NCBI RefSeq assembly: GCF_010586825.1
Contig: NZ_JAAAGB010000001.1
Span: forward strand, 1,664,907 to 1,728,906
Source of the DNA: Draconibacterium mangrovi
GTDB taxonomy: Bacteria > Bacteroidota > Bacteroidia > Bacteroidales > Prolixibacteraceae
Direction of reading: 5' to 3'
DNA length: 64,000 nt
The notes below the pieces were generated by a model that worked only from the letters and a program-made list of their open reading frames with translations, had not been told where the DNA came from and ran no database searches. Positions within the stretch are counted from its first letter, which is position 1. Every line of letters begins with the position of its first letter. Below are positions 16,961 to 27,166 of this stretch, piece after piece. The position numbers and the translations under genes were made by a program.

Positions 16961-19390
16961 ATGAGACAATTTTATCATCTTAAAATGGCATTCAGAAACC
17001 TAAGCCGCGAAATAAGAAATTCGGCTTTTCTTCTCATTTCCCTATGCATTGGTCTGGTTACGTTTATTCTTGTATCGGGCTATGTTTTTTATGAAAAAGG
17101 ATTTGACCGTGTATTTCCCGGCAACAAACAAATTTACAGAGTAACCACCGATATGTATAGCGGAAATGAATTGAGTATTTCTATTCCACAATGCGAGCGT
17201 GGTGTGGCAGCTGCAATAAAAGAGAAATATCCCCAGGTTGTTGCCGCAGGTTACCTTACCGGAACAAATAATCCGCAATATAAAATTGGCGACGAGATTT
17301 TTACAAATAATCATATTTATCATGCGTCAGCCGGTTTTCTCGACGTGTTTTCAATCGCTTTAACGCAGGGCAATAAATCTGAAGTTTTAACCCGACCGTA
17401 CGTGACAATTATTTCGGAGAGTACCGCCAAAAAATATTTTGGAGATGCCAATCCTGTCGGGCAGATTTTATTTAAATACCCGTCGTTCGAATATACCATT
17501 GAGGGTGTTTATAAGGATATTCCGGCACAGGCACATTTTAATGCCGAGGTTTTACTTTCTTATCATGACGATATGCACCTGCCGCCGCCGGCAAAAGCCC
17601 AGTGGGGTGAATCAGGATTTTATACCTACCTGAAATTGGATGAAAATACAGATGTAAGCCAGATTGAAACAGTAATTAACAAACTGGTTGCCGAAACTAA
17701 AAAGATACAGTTCGAAACAAATAATGTTACGCACATTTACCACCTCCAGCCATTGAACGAAATTCATCTTCATTCGGAATTGAAAAACGAACTGGAGACA
17801 AATTCGCGGGCACAATATGTAACCCTTATTTTTATAATCGGAATATTGATTCTTTGCGCATCAGGATTTAATTATATCCAGTTTGCTTTTTCGAAGTTGA
17901 TTAACTCGGCAAAAAGAACGGGAATCAAAAAAATAAACGGGGCAACACGTTCCGAAATCCTGGGTGCTTTAATTTCCGAATCGTTGATTATTCATTTTTT
18001 TGCCGTTTCCATTTCGCTGAGTATTGGATGGATGCTTATTCCTGTTATAAAAAACCAGTTCGGAATTTTTCTAAGACCGGTTTTTTCCAATCCGTTTTTT
18101 CTGGCTACTTTATTTTCAATAATTTCATTCAGCATATTAGTTGGGGGAATGATTCCTGCATTAATGATTAACCGTTTTAACAGTCTCGAACTGCTCAAGC
18201 TAAGATATAAACCTGTTTCAAAAGGGCTTTCATTCAGACAGGTAATTGTTGTGGCTCAGTTTGTTATAGTTATTGTTGTCATGGCCGGAATTGCAGGAGT
18301 TAGTAAACAGGTAAATTTTTTGGTCGACAAAGAAAAGGGATTCGATGTGAGAAATACGATGGTTCTTAAAGTTCCTAAAAATCTTCGAAAAACTTCGCAA
18401 CGAATAAATAATCTGCAGGCTTTTGAGGAAGAGTTGCTTAGACATAGTTCTGTTATCGGGTTCTCGAGCTCAAACGTGGTACCGGGAGATTTATCGGCAT
18501 ACAATTTTACTTTTACTGAAATGCAAACAGGAAAAGGAGGACAGGCAGCACTTATTGTTGCCGACGACAATTTTATAAAGAACTATAATATTCCTCTTAT
18601 AGCCGGAACTAATTTTAGGAGAACCGGTACTTCTGCTGCAAATAATTTGTGTATTATCAATCGGGCCGGTGCAGAATATCTTGGATTCCTGAATCCTGAT
18701 GAGGCCATCGGACGGACAATTAAAATGGAAGACGAAAGTGGCATGCAAAAGTTCGATGTTTCGGTAATTGGAGTTACCGGGAATATGGATTTTAGCGATG
18801 CAAAAGAAGGTTATAAACCAATCGTGCTTATCGATTGGACCGAAAATATGGTATGGGGAAATTACTCCGTAAAAATTGCCAGTTCCGATTTTGCTTCAGT
18901 TATTCCATTTATTAAAGAGCAATTTAACCGCACATTTCCCAATTATCCTTTCGAATATTTAATTGTTGAGGATTATTATAACAGGCAATTTGATAAGGAA
19001 ATTCAGCTCGTTAAAATATTCAGGTTGTTTATTGTTGTTGCCATTTTTATAAGTGTTATCAATCTATTTTCTATTTCGTGGCTGATTTCGTTGGCCCGGG
19101 TGAAAGAAATCGGCATCCGAAAAGTAAACGGGGCAAAAGTCTCGGAAATCCTTTCCATGCTGAATAAAGACTTTATAAAATGGGTGGCTATCGCTTTTGT
19201 AATAGCTACTCCAATTGCATACTACGCCATGAATAAATGGCTCGAAAACTTTGCCTACAAGACCAACTTAAGCTGGTGGATTTTTGCGCTTGCCGGAGTG
19301 CTTGCTTTGGGAATCGCATTATTAACTGTTAGTTGGCAAAGTTGGCGGGCAGCTTCACGGAATCCTGTAGAGGCACTTCGATATGAATAA
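16961..19390 (+). CDS. FtsX/MacB-type ABC permease P6
   Basis: 809 aa, among the longest of the set. TM1 about 24-46, first periplasmic domain with FDRVFPGNKQIYRV, FtsX block 1 with KRTGIKKINGAT, TM5 about 430-450, second periplasmic domain, FtsX block 2. The shared module spans 19103-19390 and is among the closest copies to P3 (KVSEILSMLNKDFIKWVAIAF in both); it carries AASRNP where most others have AATRNP. Only 18 nt separate it from P7, so the two are very likely co-transcribed. Confidence 0.93.
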   Translation: MRQFYHLKMAFRNLSREIRNSAFLLISLCIGLVTFILVSGYVFYEKGFDRVFPGNKQIYRVTTDMYSGNELSISIPQCERGVAAAIKEKYPQVVAAGYLTGTNNPQYKIGDEIFTNNHIYHASAGFLDVFSIALTQGNKSEVLTRPYVTIISESTAKKYFGDANPVGQILFKYPSFEYTIEGVYKDIPAQAHFNAEVLLSYHDDMHLPPPAKAQWGESGFYTYLKLDENTDVSQIETVINKLVAETKKIQFETNNVTHIYHLQPLNEIHLHSELKNELETNSRAQYVTLIFIIGILILCASGFNYIQFAFSKLINSAKRTGIKKINGATRSEILGALISESLIIHFFAVSISLSIGWMLIPVIKNQFGIFLRPVFSNPFFLATLFSIISFSILVGGMIPALMINRFNSLELLKLRYKPVSKGLSFRQVIVVAQFVIVIVVMAGIAGVSKQVNFLVDKEKGFDVRNTMVLKVPKNLRKTSQRINNLQAFEEELLRHSSVIGFSSSNVVPGDLSAYNFTFTEMQTGKGGQAALIVADDNFIKNYNIPLIAGTNFRRTGTSAANNLCIINRAGAEYLGFLNPDEAIGRTIKMEDESGMQKFDVSVIGVTGNMDFSDAKEGYKPIVLIDWTENMVWGNYSVKIASSDFASVIPFIKEQFNRTFPNYPFEYLIVEDYYNRQFDKEIQLVKIFRLFIVVAIFISVINLFSISWLISLARVKEIGIRKVNGAKVSEILSMLNKDFIKWVAIAFVIATPIAYYAMNKWLENFAYKTNLSWWIFALAGVLALGIALLTVSWQSWRAASRNPVEALRYE

Positions 19391-19408
19391 ATAAAGCTCA
19401 TAACTACC

Positions 19409-21823
19409 ATGCTAAAATACTACCTGAAAACTACCATCCGTAATCTGATAAGAAATAAGTTTTATTCTGTTATAAATTTTATCGGATTGGCTATTGGAAT
19501 AACTGCATGTATTCTGATTATGCTATATGTTCAGTTCGAATTAAGTTACGATAAATTTCATGAGAATTCGGATCGGATTTACCGGGTGAATTTGTTTTCT
19601 GCTCGGGATGGCAACATGAATAGATGGCCGGGTTCAAGTCCTCCACTGAGAAATACCATACAGAATGAAATTCCGGAAGTTGAAGAAGTGGTTCGTATAT
19701 CGCAGTATTGGGAACCGGTAATGCAGTACAAAGACAAAGTGTTTAATGAAACAAAGTGGTGTTTTGCCGACGACAATTTCTTCAAAATCTTTTCTACATC
19801 TTTAATTTATGGCGATCCAAATACAGCTTTAATTGAGCCTTACACGGTGGTTTTAACCGAATCGACAGCCAAGCGATATTTCGGAAATGAAAATCCTCTG
19901 GGGAAAACGCTTTCACGAAAATATAATTACGATTGGACAGTTACCGGAGTGATTAAAGATTTTCCTGAAAACTCACATATAAGACCTGACTTTTTGGGAT
20001 CAATAAAAAGCCGGCCAGACAACAATGACCAAAATTGGCTCAATAATATACTTTATACTTATGTACTTTTAAAAGAAGGTGCTTCCAATCAGGAGGTAGA
20101 TTCAAAGTTGGAAGATTTGGTGAAGAAACATGTCGGGCCTTTTATGGCGCACGACAGAGGTGAATCACTCGAAGAATTCGCGGCAAAGGGAAATCAATAC
20201 AGGTATTATACACAACCTTTAACTGATATCCATTTCAATAGGGATGTCATTGCAGGACCAGAACTTTCAGTAAATACAAGTTACCTGATCATCTTCTCTA
20301 TAATTGCAGTTTTTATATTGGTCATAGCCTGTATTAATTACATGAATATGTCCACTGCCCGGTCAGTAAATCGTGCCAAAGAAGTCGGTTTGAAAAAATC
20401 GCTCGGTTCAAACCGAAATAATCTGGTTCTGCAGTTTTTATTCGAATCAGTTTTTGTCACTTTAATTGCATTGACACTTGCTACATTTCTAATTAAATTA
20501 TTGCTTCCGCCTTTTAATAATTTAGTCGATAAACAACTTGTATTTAGTTTTGCCAGTAACCTTTACACTATTCCTTTACTACTTCTCTTTGGAATTGTAG
20601 TCGGAATAATTGCGGGAAGTTATCCGGCTTTCTTTTTAGCATCGTTTAATCCCTTAAAAGTTATAAACGGGATTCATAAATCAGAAGGCTCGCATGGAAA
20701 TATTCGAAGTGGATTAGTGGTTTTTCAGTTGATTGTAACCATTGTCCTTTTTTCAGGTACCTTCTTTATCAGTAAACAGCTCGATTTTCTCCAGAAACAG
20801 GAATTGGGTTTTAATAAAGAAAACCTGGTAATCATAAAAAATGCACATTACTTGTGGACTCGAAAGCTGTCGTTTAAAAGCGATATGCTTGAACAACCGG
20901 GCATTTTGGAAGTTAGTAACTCCGTTGATATTCCGGGGCGAAGCAAATATAATAGTACATTTTTTCATGAATTGCCAAGCGAAGCAAGGTTACTCAGTCA
21001 GCTATGGATAGATGAGGATTTTTTAAAAGCCTATGAAATTGAGCTTTTGCAAGGTCGTTTTTTTGAGAAGGGGAATCCTTCAAATTCTAAATCGATTGTA
21101 TTGAGTGAAGAGGCTTTAAAAGGTTTAAATATAAAAGATCCGATTGGCAAAAAACTATATAAAAAGCAAAAATCCAAGGCAACTACTTTTACCATTATTG
21201 GGATCATAAAGGATTTTCACCTCAGCTCGTTACATCAGGAAATCTGGCCTTTGGTACTGTTTGATAACGATGATGCATTAAGATCTGCAGGAGCATTCTT
21301 TAGTGTTCGCGTAACTGGAGATCTTCAACAAAATCTGAAAAATATCGAGCAATCATGGAATAAATATGCAGAAGGGCAACCACTGGATTATGTATTTTTT
21401 GATCAAGATTTTGGCCGTTTGTATGCTGCCGATCTGCAAACCCGAAAGATCGTTTCAATCTTTTCTGTGATAGCCATAGCCATAGCATGTTTGGGATTGC
21501 TTGCTTTTACTGCTTTTGTTGCCGAACAGCGAACTAAAGAAGTCGGCATCCGAAAAGTTAATGGTGCAAAGGTGTCAGAAATATTATCGATGCTCAACAT
21601 AGACCTCGTAAAATGGGTCGTCATAGCCTTTGTCATTGCCACTCCAATTGCCTGGTTTGCCATGTATAAATGGCTCGAAAACTTCGCCTACAAAACCAAC
21701 TTGAGTTGGTGGATTTTTGCCCTGTCCGGTGTGATGGCTTTGGGAATTGCATTGTTAACTGTTAGTTGGCAGAGTTGGCGGGCGGCTACCCGAAATCCGG
21801 TTGAGGCACTCAGATATGAGTGA
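19409..21823 (+). CDS. FtsX/MacB-type ABC permease P7
   Basis: 804 aa. TM1 about 19-41 (INFIGLAIGITACILIMLYV), FDKFHENSDRIYRV, FtsX block 1 with KEVGLKKSLGSN, TM5 about 430-450, second periplasmic domain, FtsX block 2. The shared module spans 21536-21823 with two private changes (MLNIDLVKW, AMYKW). The TGA stop lies inside a dispersed repeat: ATGAGTGACGAAATCC also ends P9 and P12. P7 is the last of seven consecutive permeases before the first non-permease insertion. Confidence 0.93.
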   Translation: MLKYYLKTTIRNLIRNKFYSVINFIGLAIGITACILIMLYVQFELSYDKFHENSDRIYRVNLFSARDGNMNRWPGSSPPLRNTIQNEIPEVEEVVRISQYWEPVMQYKDKVFNETKWCFADDNFFKIFSTSLIYGDPNTALIEPYTVVLTESTAKRYFGNENPLGKTLSRKYNYDWTVTGVIKDFPENSHIRPDFLGSIKSRPDNNDQNWLNNILYTYVLLKEGASNQEVDSKLEDLVKKHVGPFMAHDRGESLEEFAAKGNQYRYYTQPLTDIHFNRDVIAGPELSVNTSYLIIFSIIAVFILVIACINYMNMSTARSVNRAKEVGLKKSLGSNRNNLVLQFLFESVFVTLIALTLATFLIKLLLPPFNNLVDKQLVFSFASNLYTIPLLLLFGIVVGIIAGSYPAFFLASFNPLKVINGIHKSEGSHGNIRSGLVVFQLIVTIVLFSGTFFISKQLDFLQKQELGFNKENLVIIKNAHYLWTRKLSFKSDMLEQPGILEVSNSVDIPGRSKYNSTFFHELPSEARLLSQLWIDEDFLKAYEIELLQGRFFEKGNPSNSKSIVLSEEALKGLNIKDPIGKKLYKKQKSKATTFTIIGIIKDFHLSSLHQEIWPLVLFDNDDALRSAGAFFSVRVTGDLQQNLKNIEQSWNKYAEGQPLDYVFFDQDFGRLYAADLQTRKIVSIFSVIAIAIACLGLLAFTAFVAEQRTKEVGIRKVNGAKVSEILSMLNIDLVKWVVIAFVIATPIAWFAMYKWLENFAYKTNLSWWIFALSGVMALGIALLTVSWQSWRAATRNPVEALRYE

Positions 21824-21854
21824 CGAAATCCCGATCGAAGTATCGGGGTCGAAG
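21822..21854 (+). repeat. Dispersed repeat family B, copy overlapping the P7 stop
   Basis: GACGAAATCCCG-N9-TCGGGGTCGAAG; the CCCGA/TCGGG arms form a hairpin. Related copies lie at 26937-26970, 31651-31689, 40317-40349 and, inverted, at 52553-52584. A partial second arm (GCGAAGCGTATCGGGATT) follows at about 21864-21882. Confidence 0.75.
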
Positions 21855-21920
21855 CTCTTTAATGCGAAGCGTATCGGGATTTAAGCCTTATGCTGTGATT
21901 AACAAATATCCAACGCAATT

Positions 21921-21941
21921 AAAAATCTATTAAAGATTTTT
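21921..21941 (+). terminator. Possible A/T-rich terminator after P7
   Basis: AAAAATCT-ATTAA-AGATTTTT is an 8-bp inverted repeat ending in five T. It is A/T-rich and therefore weak, but it lies in the 176-nt gap between P7 and the phosphoesterase gene. Confidence 0.35.
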
Positions 21942-21999
21942 CCGTGGTGAATCAAAGCCGTATTTATCACTATATTTCGAAATAAAATTTACCAACTAA

Positions 22000-23037
22000 A
22001 TGAAAAAAATAGCTTTGTTTCTCGCCATTCTGTATAGTGTTTCTGGCATTACTCAGGCACAGAACAATACAAATCCTGAATTGAAATTTAATGCTGAGGG
22101 GAAGTTCAAAATTCTTCAGTTTACCGATATCCATTTTCAATACAATTCATTTCGTTCGGATAGTGTTTTGTTGTTAATGAAAGCGGCGGTGAAAGATGAA
22201 AATCCTGACCTGGTGGTGTTAACCGGAGATGTGGTGTGTTCAAAAAACACAAAAAAAGCCTGGTTGAAATTGACAACAATCTTTATTGACGCAGAAGTGC
22301 CGTGGGCAGTAACACTGGGAAACCATGATATTGAAGAAGAACTCACTGGAAAAGAAATTATGAAAACCATTTGCGATCTTCCGTACTGTATAACGGAAGA
22401 CGGGCCGGAAGAAATTTCAGGAAATGGTAATTACGTTTTAAAGGTGAAAGCTCACTCTTCAGAAAAAACGGAGGCTGTTTTGTATTGTCTCGATTCGCAT
22501 TCGGGATTAGAAAAAGAACTGGGACTTGGAAGTTACGACTGGATAAAATGGGATCAGGTGAATTGGTACCGTGAAGAAAGCCGGAAACTAACTGCTGAAA
22601 ACAACGGAAAGCCTTATTCAGCACTGGCGTTTTTTCATATTCCTTTGCCCGAGTATGACCAGGTTTGGGGAATGGAAACAACGGTTGGCGTAAAGAATGA
22701 AAAGGTTTGTTCGCCCGATATTAACTCAGGTATGTACAATGCTTTTGTTGAGTCGGAAGACGTAATGGCAATGTTTGTAGGCCACGACCATGTAAACAAC
22801 TACATTGGCGAATTGCGCGGAATTTGTATGGTTTATGGACAGGCAACCGGCAGAGAAACTTATGGTGGAATTCCGAAAGGTTACCGCGTAATTGAACTTT
22901 ACGAAGGGCAGCGGAAATTCGACACCTGGGTGCGCGAAAAATACGAATGCGACAATGATAAAGATATCTGGACTCCGGTAAATACCAGTGATAAAAAGTA
23001 TTTTGTCACTTATCCCGACTCTTTCGCCGGAAGATAA
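22000..23037 (+). CDS. Secreted calcineurin-like metallophosphoesterase
   Basis: 345 aa with a Sec signal peptide (residues 1-20, cut after TQA). The two-metal phosphoesterase motifs are in order: FTDIH (about 47-51), LTGD (about 73-76), LGNHD (about 106-110), and VGHDHVN near residue 265. The layout resembles the Dcr2/purple-acid-phosphatase-like group common in Bacteroidota; it probably acts on phosphomonoesters in the periplasm. It sits inside the permease array in the same direction, 176 nt after P7, but gap size and a possible terminator make co-transcription uncertain. The substrate cannot be told from sequence. Confidence 0.9.
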   Translation: MKKIALFLAILYSVSGITQAQNNTNPELKFNAEGKFKILQFTDIHFQYNSFRSDSVLLLMKAAVKDENPDLVVLTGDVVCSKNTKKAWLKLTTIFIDAEVPWAVTLGNHDIEEELTGKEIMKTICDLPYCITEDGPEEISGNGNYVLKVKAHSSEKTEAVLYCLDSHSGLEKELGLGSYDWIKWDQVNWYREESRKLTAENNGKPYSALAFFHIPLPEYDQVWGMETTVGVKNEKVCSPDINSGMYNAFVESEDVMAMFVGHDHVNNYIGELRGICMVYGQATGRETYGGIPKGYRVIELYEGQRKFDTWVREKYECDNDKDIWTPVNTSDKKYFVTYPDSFAGR

Positions 23038-23424
23038 ATACGATTCCAGGTTTTAACATAGTAACGCTCAATAAAGATGACCTCCTTCTTTATTGATTTC
23101 GGAAATATATTTACGGTTAATGTCGAGCTATCCCCAAAACATTGACAAAAAATCTGACACCTTTTGTCTAATTTATTTACACCTGTTTCTTATGTGAGAA
23201 TCTTAAAAGGCAGTAAATGAGATGGATGCGATTGAGGCATTGTTTTGGTAAACCATTTCTTTATAATTTTAATTGTCAATATCAGCAAGTTCCGGTTCCT
23301 AAAGCAGTCTAATCTGTTCCCGGTTTTAGTGCTGATTATTGGATATTTCGAAGTGAAAACTTACAGGGATATAATTCTCGTATCTTTATTTGGAGGAAGC
23401 TCTGCTAAAAATTAAATACTAAAA
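23038..23424. other. 387-nt intergenic region before P8
   Basis: No gene or convincing reading frame. It holds a hairpin at 23069-23095 (CAATAAAGA / TCTTTATTG, 9-bp stem) that could end phosphoesterase transcription, and near P8 a TATCTTTA stretch at 23381-23388 close to the Bacteroidota -7 element, so P8 may have its own promoter. GACAAAA/TTTTGTC arms at about 23153-23178 form another loose inverted repeat. Confidence 0.5.
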
Positions 23425-25767
23425 ATGTTACAATACTTTTTTAAACTCGGATGGCGGAATTTAACGCGCAACAAGTTTGTTACGCTATTAAAAACTTCAG
23501 GATTTGTAATTGGTTTATGGGTTTTTATGGTTACGGGTTATTATGTGTTGCACGAAACCAGTTTCGACCATTTTCAGGAGAATGCAAACAACAAATATAT
23601 GCTGGATGCCCGCGATCAGTTTGGCGATAACTATTTTGCATTTAGTTTGCCTTATCCGTTAACCAAAACCTTGCATGAACGTTACACGGAGGTTGTTCAG
23701 AATGTTTCGTTCGAAAGCCGCGAAAATTCGATATTTATTAAGGAACCAACCCGGATTATAAAATCGGATAAAACAAATATGGCTTTTGTAAACGAAGACT
23801 TCTTTAGCTTTTTTGCCTTCGATTTTATTGCCGGAAATGCCCGGAACAGCTTTACTTTTTCCAATCCGCTTATTATTTCTGAGGATGTGGCAAACAAACA
23901 TTTTGGCGGTCTTGATGCGGTTGGGAAAACCGTAAATATTAGTCTGGAAGATCACCTTTATGAGTTTAATATTACGGGTGTAGTAAAAAATCCGGCAGAT
24001 AATTCGAACGTTAATTTTCACTGGATCGCCGGTTTACCGCAATTTATGAAAGAGTCGGGGAATCCCGGGTACGAGGCAGACTGGGATTTTAAATGCCGAA
24101 GTTTTATTCAGCTGGCACAGGGCGTTAATCCTGATGATTTTATAGCAAAACTTACGGAAGAATACGTTGAGCAGGCAAAACTTGAAAATGCTCCAACGCT
24201 TGTTGCAACTTCACTCACTGAAATTCATATGGGAAAAAATATTCAAAAAAGGGTACGCATATTTTCAGCACTAGGCATTCTGATATTGCTAATTTCTATT
24301 GTGAATTATGTGTTGCTTTCCACGGTTGAGAGTACGCAACAAGTGCGTTCGCTTGGTATCGAAAAAATTTCGGGTGCGCGGCCAGCCGATTTTCTGGCAA
24401 AAAACATTATTTCCATTGTGATTTACACGGTTTTGTCTTTTATACTCACGATCGGATTGTTCTCGCTTTCAAAGCCTTATTTCAAGAACTTCTTCGAAGG
24501 ATCGTTTTCTTCGAATCTGGATCTTACAGTCGTTATTTTTACGGGCTTGGGAGTCATTTTTAGCATCATCTTTTTGGCCGCTCTCATTAACCAGGTTATC
24601 AACGGAAGTCAAAAACCACTCGATATTTTAAAAAATAAATTCAGCAAAGGAAAAATCGGGAAAGTGGTTTTTAATTCGTTACTGACCTTTCAGTTGGTGG
24701 CTTTTATTGCATTGATTTCCTGTTCTGTTATCGTGCAAAAACAATTGGGATTTATGCAAAAAAGTGAGCTCGGATTTAACAAGGAATCTTTAGTCAGCAT
24801 AAAAGTGGCCCCGGAAGATGTAAAGTCTCATCAGGCGTTTAAAGATGAATTATTACGTCATCCATCCATAGTAAAAGTGGCCGGTACCAGCGCTCCGCCG
24901 CTTTCAAGCCGGAGATCGATTTTCGGATTTGTAAACACAGATAGCCTTGGAAATAAAGAAATTAAAGTGATCGATTACGTAAATGTTGATCGCGATATTT
25001 TCGAAACACTGGAGCTAAAATTTAAAGAAGGTTCGGGTTTCCCTGAATCGGCTGCCGGGTATTGTGTGGTTAACCAGACTTTTATTGATGAACGAAATAT
25101 CGAAAACCCGTTTTCCGACAAGATTGAACTGGGCGGAAGCGAATACCGGATTTGTGGAATTATGGACGATTTCCATTATCAATCGATGCAGTCGGAAATC
25201 ACACCTTTTGTTGCTTTTTTAAATCCCGATCAGATTGCTTTTTCTGTCGTTCGTTTTAACGGAAATCCTGCGGAGGCGGTAAATTTATTACGCGAAACAG
25301 CTTCAAAATATTTGCCCAACACCGTATTCGAATATGAATTTATGGACGAAAAAATACGATCGGCCTACGATGCCGAAATACGTTTTAGTAACATCATTAG
25401 GATTCTGACATTCTTATCGGTACTGATTTCAGTTCTGGGACTTTTAGGCTTATCCTATTTCGCAGCACTGGTAAGAATTAAGGAAATCGGCATCCGAAAA
25501 GTAAACGGCGCAAAGGTGTTCGAAATCCTTTCGATGCTGAATAAGGATTTTGTGAAATGGATTTTAGTGGCTTTTATAATTGCCACACCGGTTGCGTATT
25601 ACGCCATGAATAAATGGCTCGAAAACTTCGCCTACAAAACCACGCTCAGCTGGTGGATATTTGCGCTGGCTGGTTTACTGGCTCTTGGAATTGCATTGCT
25701 AACTGTTAGCTGGCAGAGTTGGCGGGCTGCAACACGTAATCCTGTTGATGCCTTACGGTACGAATAG
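23425..25767 (+). CDS. FtsX/MacB-type ABC permease P8
   Basis: 780 aa. The N-terminus is more diverged than in neighbours (GFVIGLWVFMVTGYYVLHET as TM1) and the IYR motif is replaced by NKYMLDA. FtsX block 1 has RSLGIEKISGAR in place of the canonical coupling motif. TM5 about 415-435, second periplasmic domain, FtsX block 2. The shared module spans 25480-25767 with private changes KVFEIL and NPVDALRYE, otherwise matching P3, P4 and P6 closely. So a very divergent front carries a standard back end. A family A' repeat follows the stop. Confidence 0.92.
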   Translation: MLQYFFKLGWRNLTRNKFVTLLKTSGFVIGLWVFMVTGYYVLHETSFDHFQENANNKYMLDARDQFGDNYFAFSLPYPLTKTLHERYTEVVQNVSFESRENSIFIKEPTRIIKSDKTNMAFVNEDFFSFFAFDFIAGNARNSFTFSNPLIISEDVANKHFGGLDAVGKTVNISLEDHLYEFNITGVVKNPADNSNVNFHWIAGLPQFMKESGNPGYEADWDFKCRSFIQLAQGVNPDDFIAKLTEEYVEQAKLENAPTLVATSLTEIHMGKNIQKRVRIFSALGILILLISIVNYVLLSTVESTQQVRSLGIEKISGARPADFLAKNIISIVIYTVLSFILTIGLFSLSKPYFKNFFEGSFSSNLDLTVVIFTGLGVIFSIIFLAALINQVINGSQKPLDILKNKFSKGKIGKVVFNSLLTFQLVAFIALISCSVIVQKQLGFMQKSELGFNKESLVSIKVAPEDVKSHQAFKDELLRHPSIVKVAGTSAPPLSSRRSIFGFVNTDSLGNKEIKVIDYVNVDRDIFETLELKFKEGSGFPESAAGYCVVNQTFIDERNIENPFSDKIELGGSEYRICGIMDDFHYQSMQSEITPFVAFLNPDQIAFSVVRFNGNPAEAVNLLRETASKYLPNTVFEYEFMDEKIRSAYDAEIRFSNIIRILTFLSVLISVLGLLGLSYFAALVRIKEIGIRKVNGAKVFEILSMLNKDFVKWILVAFIIATPVAYYAMNKWLENFAYKTTLSWWIFALAGLLALGIALLTVSWQSWRAATRNPVDALRYE

Positions 25768-25776
25768 TTTTATTTT

Positions 25777-25800
25777 ACCCCAAATCCCTAAAGGAGCTAA
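25777..25800 (+). repeat. Dispersed repeat family A', copy after P8
   Basis: ACCCCAAATCCCTAAAGGAG, at nearly the same distance after the stop as the P4 copy at 14396-14424 and preceded by the same GTTTT-x-TTTTA bases. Confidence 0.6.
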
Positions 25801-25873
25801 AGAAAGTTACAATACAAATTTCGAAGGTTATTCATACCTTTATAGGTATTAGTCAAACTCAAAAGAGAACAAA

Positions 25874-26872
25874 ATGCATCAATTTAGTTACCTCGTTTTA
25901 TCATTATTTTTGGCATTTCCGGCTTTCGCTCAAAATTATCAAACCACTGGAAAAATCATTGTGGATGATCCACGCATGGACGAATTGATCGATGTTTCTG
26001 CAGGCATCGAAATTCTGGCCGATGGCTTTGGATGGTCAGAGGGACCACTTTGGCTGAGTATTGAGAACAAACTTATTTTTTCAGATATTCCTGACAATTC
26101 AATTTATGAATGGAGTGAATCCGATGGACTGCAGTTGTATCTTAAACCATCGGGATATACCGGGGAACAAGCTAGAGGGGGAGAGCTTGGTTCCAATGCC
26201 TTGCTTTTGGCTTCGGATGGGCGTCTGGTTCTCTGCCAGCACGGCGATCGCAGGATTGCTAAAATGTTAGCACCCTTGAGTGATCCGGTGCCAAAATTTG
26301 AAACCTTGGCTGACAATTATCAGGCAAAGAAACTAAATAGCCCTAACGATGCCGTTTTTAGTAAAACCGGTGAATTGTATTTTACCGATCCTCCATACGG
26401 GCTTGAAAAAAATGTGGATGATCCCACAAAAGAACTGGATTTTCAGGGGGTTTACAAACTTTCAAAATCGGGCGAAATTCAATTGCTCACAAAAGCATTG
26501 ACCCGGCCAAATGGAATTGCTTTTTCGCCTGATGGAACAAAACTGTATTTGGCCAATTCAGATCCGAAGAGGGCAATTTGGATGGTTTACGATGTGAAAG
26601 AGGATGGAAGTATTGAGAACGCAAAAGTTTTTTTTGATGCAACAAACCTGGTTTTAGAGGATAATGGACTTCCCGATGGAATGAAAGTTCACAGAAATGG
26701 AACTGTATTTGCTACAGGGCCAGGCGGCATTTTTATTTTCTCTGCTGACGGAAAAATACTGGGAAAAATAGAAACAGGGAAAGAGACGGCAAACTGCGCA
26801 TTTAATGACGACTACTCGGCTTTGTATGTGACGGCTGACAGTTATCTCATGCGCGTACACCTTAAAAAATGA
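25874..26872 (+). CDS. SMP-30/gluconolactonase-family protein, exported
   Basis: 332 aa with a signal peptide (residues 1-19, cut after FAQ or AFA). A six-bladed propeller of the SMP-30/gluconolactonase type: metal-ligand region WSEGPLW (about 54-60), LNSPNDAVF and YFTDPPYG in the middle, RPNGIAFSPDGTKLYLANSD, and DGMKVHRNGTVFATGPGG. Family members hydrolyse sugar lactones or similar esters with a divalent metal. Same strand as the permeases, 106 nt after P8. A role in processing a compound handled by the cluster is possible but unproven. Confidence 0.9.
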   Translation: MHQFSYLVLSLFLAFPAFAQNYQTTGKIIVDDPRMDELIDVSAGIEILADGFGWSEGPLWLSIENKLIFSDIPDNSIYEWSESDGLQLYLKPSGYTGEQARGGELGSNALLLASDGRLVLCQHGDRRIAKMLAPLSDPVPKFETLADNYQAKKLNSPNDAVFSKTGELYFTDPPYGLEKNVDDPTKELDFQGVYKLSKSGEIQLLTKALTRPNGIAFSPDGTKLYLANSDPKRAIWMVYDVKEDGSIENAKVFFDATNLVLEDNGLPDGMKVHRNGTVFATGPGGIFIFSADGKILGKIETGKETANCAFNDDYSALYVTADSYLMRVHLKK

Positions 26873-26936
26873 ATTCATTAAAACAGAAAGCTGCTATAAA
26901 TACAGTTGAAACATTACGTTACGAGTTGTGAGAAGC

Positions 26937-26970
26937 ACGAAAATCCCGACTGTAGCATCGGGGTAGAAGT
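26937..26970 (+). repeat. Dispersed repeat family B, intergenic copy
   Basis: CACGAAAATCCCGACTGTAG followed by CATCGGGGTAGAAGT: the same arms and spacing as the copies at the ends of P7 and P12. It lies in the 294-nt gap between the SMP-30 and DUF4097-like genes, with a degenerate family A' piece at about 26999-27024. No gene is seen in this gap. Confidence 0.65.
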
Positions 26971-27166
26971 TTTGAGTAATGAATAGTGTTTTTACATGCT
27001 AAACACTAAGGGGTTTATGGGAGTTATCATTGTCTTGTCCTAAATTGGTGTACACAAAAAGTTCCTTTTAAGTGATTTAGATGTACCACGAAAAATAATA
27101 GTAACTATTCCAAAAGTTTGTCGTCTTATAACTAATAATCAGATAAACAATTAAATCAAGCGCATT

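Noticed and set aside
27030..27095. Insertion sequence remnant before the DUF4097-like gene
   Set aside because: A TTGTCCTAAATTGGTGTACA stretch looked like an element end, but no second end, transposase fragment or duplication is visible.
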